Source: Tetradesmus obliquus
Lineage: Eukaryota > Chlorophyta > Chlorophyceae > Sphaeropleales > Scenedesmaceae
Length of the DNA stretch: 64,000 nucleotides
Direction of reading: 5' to 3'
Assembly: GCA_030272155.1 (NCBI GenBank)
Contig: CP126201.1
Coordinates: 5,070,501 to 5,134,500, forward strand
The notes below the pieces were generated by a model. The model was not told the origin of the DNA and searched no databases. It worked only from the letters and a program-made list of their open reading frames with translations. The translations under genes and the position numbers were made by a program. Positions 48,257 to 60,464 of this stretch are shown here, one piece after another. The stretch's first letter is position 1. Each line of letters begins with the position of its first letter.

Positions 48257-49023
48257 TAGCAAACATGCGGCAGGCCTGGTGCCAGCCTAGGCGGCAGCTC
48301 AGCACCGCCACCAGCATGCTGCACAGCAGGGATGCACATTGGCGGGGGCCCTCCCGCGCCTTGCTGCCTGGGCTTGGCAGGTCATGCAGTCAACTTTGTG
48401 CTTGATGGCAATGCGCAGACGGGCAGAGACAACAATGCAACTGGAACGTGCTGTGTGCATGCTGCGACTAAGTAGCGCTGCCTGTGCCCGAGCTGTGCAA
48501 CACGAACTTGCTTGTCGCTGCCGCATGCTGCAGCGTCAACCGGCTTGCTTTTGGCCAGCAGGAGGGCTTACGCAGCCAGCAAGGCGCTCAAGGCGAGGCT
48601 CAGCCTGCCCAAAGCAGGTGTGGCACAGCAGCACGCGCCAGCAGGCGCAGCAGCAGCAGCAGCAGCACGCGCCAGCAGCACGCAGCAGCAGCAGCACGTA
48701 GCAGCGCACAGCAGCAACCTGCATGGCGATCAGCATGCGGAAGACAGCGTCGTCACCAGCTAGTGCAGCCTCTGAGCTGTCACAGCTCATGCAGCATGCC
48801 ATGTGCAGCAGCATGAGCCGTGCCGTGCGTGCACTGCCCTCACACCGCTGACGCAAGGACGCCTATGCTGGAGGTGTTTCTGCTGCCTGCTGCGTCGTTT
48901 GCTGGCTGTCATCGCAGGCGGCGGCAGCGTGACGCTGGTCGTGGTGTCTGCCAGGAGTGACAGCAGCATGTCAGGTGAAGTGATGCCCAGATCGTGTTTG
49001 CTGCTTGAAGTTGGCGTACTGTA
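47427..49023 (+). CDS. Secreted beta-sandwich-like protein (paralogue 2), possibly frameshifted
   Basis: Proposed exons are 47427-47581, 47738-47816, 48091-48209, 48534-~48610 and 48917-~49023. It starts MQHGALLLLLSLADFHSVNA, a signal peptide, then YPELLAALTRTDCN and YGSHL, matching YPELFVRRYGSDCK and YGSHG of the upstream gene. SAKFVITCHGGKPTARLQAG, TYNISV, LKFGTPRRALLTASAGSLAF, CVNRLAFGQQ and GGSVTLVVVSA continue the homology exon by exon with the same phases. In the CVNRLAFG exon the homologous reading switches frame near 48562: AYAASKALKARLSLP is in the +1 frame. A 1-nt insertion or 2-nt deletion would explain this, so the copy may be a pseudogene, may use a different splice site, or may carry a sequence error. 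The 3' end is uncertain. Confidence 0.6.
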
Positions 49024-50717
49024 AAGCTTTTGGTGTGTGTGGTGTCTGTTTGTCCCAACACGGCCTGTGATGCTGGTGATTTTCTTGCTGGGTCGTTGCA
49101 TCATTGACCACAGCCGATGTCAATCAGCTGGAATATTTCCAAAGGTGGCGTGCAGGGCAGGGCAGGGATTCAAGCCACACGCAGCGGTTGCTGTGCCATC
49201 AAGATTTGCAGCGCTATCATCAGCGCTGATGTTGGGGAGCTGGCATCACTGGAAGTGCCGTGCCAGTTTGGGAGGGTATGCTTGAACGGTCGTGTTTTCT
49301 TTGCTGTGCTTGGTGCGATTACAGTTGGGCACACTGTCTGCAAGAGGGTGTTGTGTCAAAGGGCCATGTCGAACATATGTGTTGGGTCTGGTGTGGGCGC
49401 TGGCTGGACGATGTTGGTGATTGTGTGGGTGGCTTGAGCATGGCGGTCGGTCAACAAGCATCATGTGACTCTGCACCCAGTCACTGCTGGCACTCCAGCA
49501 GCCATGCACATCAGCGGTGATGGGACTTGGCTGCCTTGAGCGTGCAAGCATGTACGTATGTGGGCGCGTCCTGGCCGTCAGCGCACAAACGCCAGGCGCC
49601 GCAATCTGCCGGGCTTAGCAGGTGTCCTGCCTTGCCTTGCACAAACCTCAAGCTGGGTGGCCTGCTGCAGGGCTGTGCCTTCGTACTGCTGCATTTGGGA
49701 TGCTGTGAAATTGTAAGCTGGTGCAGCTCTAACCAGCGCGGGTGAGTTGCTGAACGCATGTGTGTGCTGATTCCAGGACTGTGATGTAGCTCGCAGCGTA
49801 GCGCTGTCTCCTTTGTCGCACACCGCCTGGTGCTTGCTGCAAACACGGTTGTTGTGTGCAGTTTTCAGCTTGATGCTCAACAGTGTGCAGAGGCTACTTG
49901 CCCTCATCACTCCTTACCACGCCACACCTGTTGGCATGCCTGCAGTCGCTGCACCAGAGCTAATGTGGGGCCTGACACAGCGGCTGCGCACACAACCAGC
50001 CTGATATACGGGTGTCGGCGTCATGTTCAGTATCTTCGCGCTTAGCGTTCCATGGACTGTTCTGACGGTTGTATTTCATGGACTGTTCTGACGGTAGTGC
50101 TGGTGTGCAATCACGTGCAGCATATTTGTTGCAGGGGGGTTGCTGCCGCCGACCCGTCTGGTCAATGCATGATGCCGATGTTGGCTGCCTGCTGCGTTGA
50201 GTCACGTCAACAGGTACCTGTTCACCGGTGAAGGCAGCTCTGCATCGTTTGTTTGTTTACTTTTTGGCATGGCCTGTTCATAAAATCCTGCATGGACACG
50301 CGTTGTTGCTGTGCAGCTGGCTCTGTCATCAGCATGAATGTGGCCAGTGGCACATGCAGTCGTGCTGCACAAGACACACAGCATGATGCACAGCGGCCCG
50401 CCGCAGGGTGCATTGATTGCCGCCAGTCAGCAGCTTTGGTTGGTGAAGATGATAAGACGTGGCCGCTTGAGTAAAACAATGCGGCAGATACGGCCCTGCC
50501 CCGTACAGTTGTGCAACTGATGCCAGGGGTGCCGCACAGGCTGTTACTTAGGTGGCAACACGCGATAATCATTCTGTCAATTTGTCAACAGACCGAGTCG
50601 ACAAGCTGTTAGTATGCTGCAGCCCACCATCTTGTCAGACACATGCCCTTACCACGGGAGCTGAAGGAATTTACGTTTGCGCTACATCTACACCCACCCT
50701 ACAAACCACCAATTGCC

Positions 50718-50765
<48 letters not shown>

Positions 50766-50817
50766 ATGGCATAAAACAGTCCAAGTCCGCCGAGCTGCTT
50801 CTGCCTCCGCCGCACTG
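49024..50817. other. Convergent 3' intergenic region, no gene seen
   Basis: This lies between paralogue 2 (plus) and the cyclase gene (minus). A 27-bp sequence containing CATGGACTGTTCTGACGGT is duplicated at about 50051-50095. A (CTG)15 run at 50718-50765 lies just downstream of the cyclase stop codon. Confidence 0.4.
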
Positions 50818-53800
50818 CTACTTCTCAGTCAGCTCCCGCACGCCCCGCCAGCCGGGCGGCGCAGCGAAGCCGTGCCCAGCCATGAAGCCCAGCAGGGCGG
50901 CCGCGGGGCCGTCCTCCATGTGCTGCCCGGCTGCGTTGAGCCGCGCCGCCTGGCACGCCTCAAACGCGCGCCGCGCTGCTGGCCAGTCCCCCGACAGGTA
51001 CAGCTGCAGGCGGCAGCGGTGGAGACGTGTTTGTGGGTTCAAAGCAGGCAAGCAGTGTGTGAGTGACTGGTGGAGGCGATGGGGCGCGCCCGAAGGGGCG
51101 CATCTTCCAGTGGTGAAGCACGCCAATGCACATGTAGGCAGTCTAGTGTGTACTTACACCTTTGCAATCGAAGGCACGTGCAATGCTCTCAGCCACACTC
51201 CAGCATGTGCATATGCTTCATCACACACAGCAGCACGCCCTCCTCCCCTCCTCCCCTTTCCCCCAGCCGCCGCACCTGCATTGCCTCGTCCCACTGCTCC
51301 TTGAAGGCCCAGTCCAGCCCCCAGCTGCCTGCCAGCACAGGGTTGGCCAGCCAGTCGTCATCGTGCTCCTGCGCCAGCAGCAGCTGCGGGAGCGGGGGCG
51401 AGGGGCAGCGCAGGGCAGAGTACACTTGCATCAGCTGGGTGTGCCTCGCTGAGAGTTCTGCTGCGCCACAGTGCAAAGGTGTGCCATTAACAACAAGCCA
51501 CGCCCATGATGCAGTCATATCCGGCTGATGGCAACTTGCAGTTGGTTTTAACACGTGTTAACCCAAACACACAGGCTGTACTCGTGACGCCGCCCACACC
51601 GCCCACCTCTGCCTCATCCAGCCCCGGCCGCTCCTCCCCTCCCCCCCAGCCCTGGCTGGCGCTGCTGACCACCACACTGCTGCGGGCCGCGCCAGCAGCA
51701 CCGGGCAGCACCGCCAGGCTGTGCCGCACAGCAGGTGGCAGCCCGGGGGAGGCGGCTGAGCTGCCCCTGCTGCTGTCACGCGTCAGCCTGCGCTCCTGGT
51801 GGCTGCTGCTGCTGCTGCTGCCGCCTGCTGCTGCTGTTGCCAGTGCCGCCACCGCTGCCTGTGCTGCTGCCAGGTCCAGGTCGTATGTGAAGAGGCCCAG
51901 CGGCTGAGTGCTGCCCTTCACCGTCACACAGTCCACCTGGCGCACCTGCCAGCCCAACACAGCACACACCACGTGTTTACGTGTGGACTGCTTACATGCA
52001 AAATGCGTCTCTGGATATAACATGAGAGATTTGGTGCTCAAGGGTGTGCAGTGTGTTTTACGGTGCTCACTCTCCGTTTCTGGTCTCAGACCTGTGTTCA
52101 AGCTGTTGTGGCTCATACCATCCAAGATGGTGCCAGGACCCACATGTAACTATCCTCTCTCAAAATGTAAACGCTTCGTCAACAACACGCACCGTGGCCA
52201 CAGCAGTTGGGGCGTTCAGCACAGGAACAAGGTGCTCTAAGCAGCTACACCGGTGTGTCTGACGGTCAGCGGCAGCAGGTGCTGGAGTAAACTGCAATCA
52301 GCCGGTTGTGGCGCATGCAGGTGCTGAGCACGGGCTGCTCCTGCAGGTGCAGGTGCTGTGTCAGCAGCCAGCTGCTGATGCTGTGCTGTGCCCCACCTTG
52401 GCGCGCACGCCCGGGCTGAGGCAGTCCACGAAGTCCCTGCTGAGCAGCAGCGGGGTGCCGTACTGCTTGGTGGCCGCCTCCAGCCTGCTGGCCAGGTTGA
52501 CGTTGGGCGACAGGTAGCTGGCGTCAATCTTGTACTCAGAGCCTTGGGGATTATAGGTTGGGGAATGGAACAGGCGGCAGCAGCACAGGCACAATTATGC
52601 AAACAGAGTGATTTGGATGGCTGATTGTAACAAACACTAATTGTAACAAACACAAAATGTCGCAGAAGGCACACCACTCCAGTATTGCGGTTGCAGCAAA
52701 GTCCTCGTAGCGGTGCTGTAACAGCAAAAATGTGTAGGCTGCCGCCGCTGCCACCACCCGCCGCACCTATGGCTCCCTCAATGGCCCATCCCACGTGCAG
52801 CCCGAAGCCCATCTGCACCGCAAAGCCAGGCATGCGCGCGTTGAGGTCGGGCCGCGCCGCGTAGCGGGCCAGCAGCCGCGACACACTGATGGCCACCTGG
52901 GGGGGGGGGGGGCAAGCGGCAGCAGCAGCAGGATGGATGCCGGCTTGTGGTTGAAAATGTGTATGGAGTTGCCAGCATGGCGTCATGTGCGCTAGGCCAC
53001 CAAACCCTGAAGACAGACTGTGTGTACCAGTTCAGCAGGCTTCGGTGCAGCACCCGCAGCCTGGCCAAGGGGCAACCCTGGCATGCTGCGGTGCCGCACA
53101 CTGTGACCAGCAGCTGCGCCCACCTGTATGACCACGAAGGAGGCCAGTGCATTGTCTGCGATGGTGTTGATGATGGTGGCCTTGGCGGCAGCACTCAGCC
53201 CGGGCAGCGCCCGCACACTCTTCAGGCTCATCACGGCACGACGCAGCCCAGGGTTGCCACCGCTGCTGCTGTGGGCAGGCGAGCCGGATGACGCAGCACC
53301 GCTGCTGCTCCTGCCGCTTGCTGGCATGCCTGGCTGCTGCTGCGGCTGATGATGTGGCAGGGCGAGCATGGAGTCGCCAGCCCCACTGCTGCTGCTGCTG
53401 CTGCTGTGGCCTTGTTGCTTGGCGTGGTGCCTGCTGTGTGGCATCAGGTCGGCCAGGCCGCTGGTGGCGCGCTGCAGCTTCATCTGCGCAGCCAGCGCTG
53501 AGCTGAGCTGCCGGCTGAGCTCCTCAGCGCCAGCGCCGCCGCTGCAGCTGCTGCCCTGCGGCGCTGCTGCTGCTGCTGCCACGCCGGAGCTGCGGGCAGG
53601 CGTGGCTGACCTGCTGCTTGGCTGGCTGCTGCCGGGGCTGCCTGCTGCTGCTGCGCCCGCCTGCTCCTCGTCCTCTTCGTCGCTGCCCTGCTCAGCCAGG
53701 CCTGGCCAGTTCAGCGTGGCGGCACGCTGGTAGTTGAGGGACAGGGAATGGTGGGTGCAGCAGGCAGTGCAGGTTTGTGTTGGCCCTACTTGTGCTGATG

Positions 53801-56800
53801 TAGACACTATGGTTGTTTTCACCATGTGCACTTGCCCATCAAGGTCTCGAGCAACAATCGATATAGTATGGCCAACAGATGCTGAGGGGTTGCTTCCAAG
53901 TCATGCATTGAACGTGAGCTCTGCCTGCTTGCTGTGCCATGTATGAGCTCACCAGCCTGCTTGTTGTGCCTCCTGGGTTGCTGCCTCCGCCGCTGCTGCG
54001 CTGCTGCTGCCCTCCCCCTGATGAGCTCAGCATGCTCACATCACGCTCATCCAGGCCCTTGGGCAGCTTCCACACCTGACGCGGCAGCCAGGCAGCAAAG
54101 GCGTGTGGCAGCTCAACAGTAGCAGTTGGGCAGGGCTGCAGCCGGAGCACCTGCAGGGTGCCCTGTGTTTTTTGCTCGATCGGCACGACTCCATGCAACA
54201 CAGAAGCGGCAACAAGCAAAGCGGCCAGCACATGTTCAGCACCGCTGCTGCCTGATCATGCCTCACCAGCAGGAAGGCGTCGCCGATGTTCTTGTTGGCC
54301 GCGCCGCCACGCGCCGCCACAGCGCCGTGCACCAGGTGCGCAATGGTGTTGACGAACTCCATCACTCCCTCCTGCAGCACCTCGGTGGTGTCGGTGAAGC
54401 GGCGGATGTCGCAGAAGCCAAACACAGCCACCTGCACAGGGGGGGGGGGAGGGGGCAAGCAGCAGGTGGCATGGTTAGCAGCAAGGGGTGTAAAGGCCTT
54501 CGACAAGGCTACCTTGCAGCACAACTCTCAAGCATGCCACTCTGCTGCCTCACCACTGCACTGCAATATGGTGGAGCGGCAGGTGGCACATGCAGTGGCA
54601 GGCATTGCAAAGGTTTCAATTATGCTGGCTTGCAGCACAAGACTCACAGAAGCATTACCGTTCTGCTGCCTCACAATGCACTGCCACCCGCCACCCCCCC
54701 CCCCCCCCTCACCATCTTCTTGCCAGGCACGATGGGGTTGAGGTCGCCCTCCTTGCGGATGTTCTCAGCAATCACCTCCGCCCCCGCATCGCCAAAGCCC
54801 ACAGCCAGCAGCGCACAGATCTTGTAGATGCTCTGCTCCAGCAGCCGCGTCTCGTACTGGCCCTGCACGCCAGCCTCCTCCCCGTCACCCGCAGCGCGCA
54901 GCAGCAGCGCGCGCATGGCCGAGGTGCGCGCACGCAGCTGCTTGCCCAGCCGCGCCGCCACAGCGCCTGCAGCGCTCGCGCCAGCCGCAACGCTCACGGA
55001 CAGCCGCCGCGTGCCTGCCAGCAGCATCTGCGCCCCAGACACGCGCCCGGACTGGCGCTGCTTGAGCTGCAGCTGCTGCCCAAGCGCCGAAGCCTTGCTG
55101 TTGGTGCTGCCGTCGGCGCTGTTGGTGCTCGCTGTTGTGCCTCTGTCCTCCCCCTCCTCCCCTGCCAGGGCGTGCACCTGCACTGAGGACCAGAAGCGGC
55201 TGTGGCTCATGCGGCTGGGCCGGCTGCTCTGCTGCGGGGAGGCCTTGGACGACCAGCCGCTGCCCTCGCCACCACCCGGCTGCTGCTGCTGCTGCTCCTT
55301 GGACAGCAGCGCGGCAGCACCAGGACCCGCTGAGCCGCCGTTGCTGCTGCAGGGCGCGCTGTCAGTGCCTCCTCCTGCCGCCCCGCTGCAGCTATGCGCT
55401 GCTGCTGCTGCTGCTGGTGGGCTGCTGCGCACGGCTGCCAGCATGAGCGGGTCCTCCGCCATCTCCCTCACGCGCTCCACCATGCGCTGCACCGGCTGCA
55501 GCACCAGGCGGTACGTGTCCTGGTGGATGAGCATGGCCCCGGCAGCCAGCAGCAGCGCCAGGAACAGCGTGCGCGCGATGCCGTACACAGACTGCGGCGC
55601 GACAGCAGCAGCAGGGAGTCAGCACCGCGCTGTGAGGCATGCAGCGGAGGCAGCAGGTGGCGCTGCCTATGCATGCTCGAACAGGCAAGCATGCACAGCA
55701 GCCGCACAACACACAGATGCTCTATGGCGCTGTGCCACACAGACAGCAACACCTAGTTATCCTCTGGTTATCCTCTCAGGCCATAGTCATCCCTCTGTTG
55801 CTTGCGGTGCATCTTGGAGTACACCAGCACATGTAGCTTGCTGCATCAGCCGTGCCGCACCTGTGCCTGCAGCGCCCACTTGATGTCCATCAGCACAAAG
55901 CTGCGCAGCACCTCGCAGCCCTCGCCACGCAGCACACTTGACTCGCCACCAGCAACGCCGCCAGCAGCAGCAGCAGCTGCTGCAGCCACCTCTGCAGCTG
56001 CGCCCACCACAGCGTAGCCGGGCGCAACGCCAGCTGCCAGCACCACAGGCTCAGCGCCGCTGCCGCCAGCATACTGGCTGCCCAGCGGGCACACCCAGCT
56101 GCTGTAGGCCACCGCCTGCATCTCCAGGTAGCGCCTCAACTGCTGCTGCGGCCTGCTGCTGCTGCTGCCGTTGAGTGCCACCTGGCTGGCGATGTCGCTG
56201 GTGATGTAGGTGGTGTTGGCCACCACCAGCAGCAGCAGCTGCCCTGTCTTCTGCCCCGCCAGCTCATACTGCAGGCTGGCCTGGAAGGCCTGGTGGGGGT
56301 GGTGGGGTGGGGGGGGGGGGGGAGGGGGGGGCAGCAGCAGACGACAGCAGCAACATACAGCTGGCTGTCAGGGAGTGGGGCGGTGATGCAGCACACAGTA
56401 TGCAAGAAGTGCCAGCATGAGCTGCAGTAAGCTGGGGCCACTCCTGCTGCTCACTGCTCAGGCCTTGCATGCTTGCTGCGCTCCCTGTTGTGATGAGCAC
56501 TGCTGTGGCATGTACGCTGCTGCCAGCCATGCATGCAAGCCTTCCACCACCGTGTGCTGTTTCCGTCATCACTTTATGCGCAGCTTCTCCCCCACCCCGC
56601 CCCGCCGCACCTGCAGGCTGCTGTTGAAGGCCTGGCTGGCGCTGCCCGCAGTGATCGCCGTGCTGTGCAGCATGTGCAGCCCCCCCAGGGCCAGCGGCGT
56701 GTCCCGCCCGTTGATGCCGCTGCTGATCTCCAGCGCTGGCAGCACCACCAGCATGGCCAGCACGCCGCTGATCACACGCTTCATGGTCAGGTCTGGAGGC

Positions 56801-57609
56801 GGCAGCAGCAGCAGCAGCAGCAGCAGCAGTGGCAGAGCTCAGCACAGGTGCTGCTCACTTGCAATGTAGAGCATGCGGCAGCTGCTACTCCCTGTGCACA
56901 TCAGCGATAAGCCCTGGCTATGCCTGATGCTCTTACAGCAGCAAGAGCTACCGCCATGTGCCGCTGCTGCTGCTGCTGCTGCCGGCTGCCCACCTGAGAG
57001 GCGCTGCCCCACCCTGCTCTGCCCGCCCTGGTACTTGGCCATGACGCGCGCCTCCACAGCAGCCAGCTCAGCCTCCCCGGCCAGCCCCTGCTCAGGCAGC
57101 GCCTGCTCGGCAGCAGCCAGCGCCGCCTTGAGCCGCTGCCGCACCTCCAGCTGCCTGAACAGCCGGATGAGCTGCAGCTGGCGGAACAGCCGCACCATCT
57201 GCAGGAGGGGCGAGGCAGCACGGCACAGCGGCAGGTGAATGACCTTGAGGCAGAGGCAGGTGTGCGCACAAGGCATGTATCTGCTGGCCTGCCGCGTTGA
57301 ATGACCTTGAGGCAGAGGCAGGTGTGCGCACAAGGCATGTATCTGCTGGCCTGCCGCGTTGAATGACCTTGAGGCAGAGGCAGGTGTGCGCACAAGGCAT
57401 GTATTTGCTGGCCTGCCGCGTTGGGCAAGCCCAGCACGCACGTGCTGCAGGCAAAAGAACAGCTCACTTCTGCAGTGTGCTGCATGTCGCTGGGTGCCGT
57501 GACGGCCTGCTGCGCACCTTGGCTGCGCGGCCCGCCTTGCTGCTGACCAGTGCCTGTGCGCCAGCCGCCATCAGGTAGCTGTCAGCAGCAGCCAAGTCCA
57601 CATACTCCT

Positions 57610-57644
<35 letters not shown>

Positions 57645-60464
57645 TGATGTTTCACGCAGTCCATCAGCAACAGCTCCTTTGCAAACGAAGAAGCGCGGCA
57701 ACGCAAACATTGGCACCAATCAAATCCAGGCAGCGGCATCCCTTGTGTACAGTCACCACTCCAGTGAGGTCTGGCTCCTGCTGCATGACGCATTGTTGCT
57801 GCGCCCACCACCTTCCTACCCCACCTGTGTCGCTCCCAGCAGCAGCACCGCCCGTAGTGCTGGCAGCTCGAAGGCCAGGCTCAGCACCGCCACGGTGTCC
57901 AGCCAGAAGTAGAAGGACAGGAAGAAGTGCGGCCGCACCACACACGACAGCCCTGCAGCATGTGCACGGCGGCAGCTGGTGTGATGCGTGCGTCGCCGTC
58001 ATGCTTTGTGCTACCACGTCACAAGTCGCGCTCATAGCGGTCTCATGGGAGGTTGAATCTCTACTACAGTTGCCGCCGAATGCCCGCTGGGTTGCTGTCA
58101 TGCAGGTGCCAGCCCGCAGCCGCACCTATCTCCACCAGGAACAGCAGCAGCAGCGCCAGCGTGATCGCCTCCAGGCCCAGGTCGGCACCCGGGGGCAGCA
58201 CCGCGTACTTGACGTCTTCCTGGAAAATGACAAACAGCGTCATCACCATCAGCAGCCAGCTGGCCCCGGGGGAGTCCAGCACCTGCAGCAGCCGCACACG
58301 GCGCGCCTTCCACCTGCCGCTGCTGCTGCCCATGCTGTTGGTGCTGCTGCTGCTGCCGGCGGCTGCGGCAGGCGCGGCAGCATTAAAGCTGTCCGCTGGG
58401 TTGGCAGATGCTGGGTGCTGCTGCTGCTCCTGGCTGGGTGCACGCCTGCGCAGCAGCTTTGGCAGATACAGATCGTCCAACCACCCAGCGCGCTGCTGCT
58501 GCTGCTGCTGCTGGCGCTGCTGCTCCTGTGGTGGCAGGGCTGCTTTGTGTGGCACACCATCTGGCAGCAGGCAGCGGCAGGGCAAGATGGGCACAGCACA
58601 AGCACGGTGAGCGCCACCACAAAAGCAGCTGCTGTATGGGTGAGCGGGCTGTGGCGCAAGCCTCCAGCGGTTCCCCAGCACGCCTGGGGCACACGGCAAC
58701 ATCAAACTGCCTGACTACGTTTACTCGGCAGCTGCTGCTGACATTACCACCTAATGCATCCGGCACTGCGTAGCCAGTTGGCCCAGCTGCCAGGCAGCCA
58801 GGCGGGGTCCATGGCCTCAGCCTGCCAGCACCCCATCAGCACCCCCTCACCCCCTCACCATGTGCCTCATCCTGCCTGGCCTGCTCCGACAGGCGTGGGT
58901 GCGCTGGCAGTGCTGCCACGTAGGCGGGCTGCCGCAGCAGCAGGTGGTCCTCCTGCCCAGCGGGCATGGCGGGGCCCCAAGGGGGCGGGCTGGCTGCGGG
59001 GCGCTGCTCGCCAGGCGCTGCGCCTGAAGCGCTGCAAGGGGTTTCCTGCCAGGGCGCCCTAGCACCTGCACGCAGGACAGCATGGTGTGGGACACGTGCC
59101 CTGCCCTGCAGGCTGCTGTGCAGATGTATGGCTTGAGTGGTGCTGGCCTGGATGCTGGCAGCTGTGGTGCACCAGCACCTGGCTGCTGCAGCAGGCGCTC
59201 ATGGAGTGAATGAACCCAGCAACTTTGCCGCTGGCAGCAGAACCAGCTGCAGCCTCACCTTGTGTCAGGGCTGAGCCTCACCTTGTGTCAGGGCTGAGCC
59301 TCACCTTGTGTCAGGGCTGAGCCTCACCTTGTGTCAGGGCTGAGCCTCACCTTGTGTCAGGGCTGAGCCTCACCTTGTGTCAGGGCTGAGCCTCACCTTG
59401 TGTCAGGGCTGAGCCTCACCTTGTGTCAGGGCTGAGCCTCACCTTGTGTCAGGGCTGAGCCTCACCTTGTGTCAGGGCTGAGCCTCACCTTGTGTCAGGG
59501 CTGAGCCAACACGTGCTGCTGAGCCGTCGGCGCTGCTGCGCAGGGAGGGCGGCGCGCCACGCGGGTCGGCCACTGCTGCCTCTAGCTGCCCATGTAGCCC
59601 GTCACCCGCATCTGCTGCTGTCAGCGCTGTGGCAGCTGCCAGCGGTGGCAGCTTGGCGTGGCCATGCGGCGCGCTGGCCAGCAGCGCTGAGATGCTGGGC
59701 CGAGTGCGCTTCATCAGCTGGGGGGGGGGGGGGGCAGGAGGTGCAGCAGGCAGCAACACCCAAGCAGGTGTGCGCGATAGCACAATGGATTTGCAAGCAT
59801 GTTTTTGCAAGCAGCAGCTGTGAGCAATCCAATGCTACTTGCTTTCAAACTGCATGCTTAGCCAGCTACGTGTGTAGCCAATCGTGAACAGCAGGCACGG
59901 GTCATGCATGGGTCACGCACTGACATCTGCTGAGCACATGCAGCAGATGCGCTGGACCAGAGCACATACCAGATGTAGTTGATGATCAACATAAAGCAGC
60001 TCAGACGGCCTGTTTCGTGCCAGCAATCATCTTGATGATTCACATGTGCGCCAGTGCATCTGCCCAGCTGCAGCTGCTTGCCCAGCACTGCTGCTGTCGA
60101 GCCTCCAGGCTGGCGGGCTGGCCAGTCAACAGCAAGCAGTTTTTACTTTGGTACTGTGGTGTAGTACAGTGATCAACTCCACAGGTGTTTGTTGAGCACG
60201 CGACGGGTCGCACAAACTGGACAGAGCAAGCACGTAGTGACAACTCCAGTACCAACACGAGACATGCTCAAAATATATGTTTCTAGTTCTACTAGTTCTT
60301 CGTAGCGCTGTAAAGTGCTCGTTCATCACCATGTCATCCGGCACAACTGGTTGACTGACCTGCACGAAGAGCGGGAAGTGCATTACGGACCGCCAGAAGC
60401 AGCATGCGACAGCTCTACAATGTGACAGCACCTCATTACTGTTGATGTTGATCGAGCCTTCCAT
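50818..60464 (-). CDS. Class III nucleotide cyclase with voltage-sensor-like membrane module
   Basis: Core exons, in transcript order: 59717-59489, 59065-58859, 58560-58126, 57952-57825, 57607-57518, 57198-56994, 56792-56611, 56289-55861, 55591-54713, 54431-54267, 54075-53953, 53726-53124, 52896-52767, 52542-52397, 51945-51607, 51383-51276 and 51003-50818; they give 1527 codons. Likely 5' exons are 60464-60432 (MEGSININ) and one starting at 60359; their junction to 59717 is unsettled. Four helices follow an N-terminal disordered region: SWLLMVMTLFVIFQ, LEAITLALLLLFLVEIG, FWLDTVAVLSLAF, and an S4-like MVRLFRQLQLIRLFRQ. TMKRVISGVLAMLVVLPAL and VYGIARTLFLALLLAAGAML bracket a ~200-residue probably extracytoplasmic domain. 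The cyclase domain has both metal Asp (FGFCDIRRFT, NKNIGDAFLL) and VNLASRLEAAT. Lys (NKN) and Asp (KIDASYLSP) at the purine-selecting positions favour ATP, so adenylate cyclase is likely. Confidence 0.87.
57237..57422. repeat. Three tandem copies of a 62-bp unit in a cyclase intron
   Basis: The unit starting GAATGACCTTGAGGCAGAGG occurs at 57237, 57299 and 57361 with almost no differences. It sits between exons 57607-57518 and 57198-56994 and has no coding role in the model. Confidence 0.92.
59252..59504. repeat. 23-bp minisatellite, 11 copies, carrying a 5' splice site
   Basis: The plus-strand unit GCCTCACCTTGTGTCAGGGC plus TGA is repeated 11 times without interruption. Read on the minus (gene) strand, every unit contains CTGACACAAG followed by GTGAGGC, which is the end of cyclase exon 59717-59489 and its donor. 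The array therefore begins inside the exon end and continues into the intron. Confidence 0.95.

Noticed and set aside
54828..55883. A 351-codon plus-strand frame opposite the cyclase
   Set aside because: The minus strand here carries a membrane helix and linker in phase with neighbouring exons; the plus frame is a composition shadow.
59252..59504. CRISPR-like appearance of the 23-bp array
   Set aside because: The units are contiguous with no spacers, and the DNA is clearly eukaryotic; it is a minisatellite.
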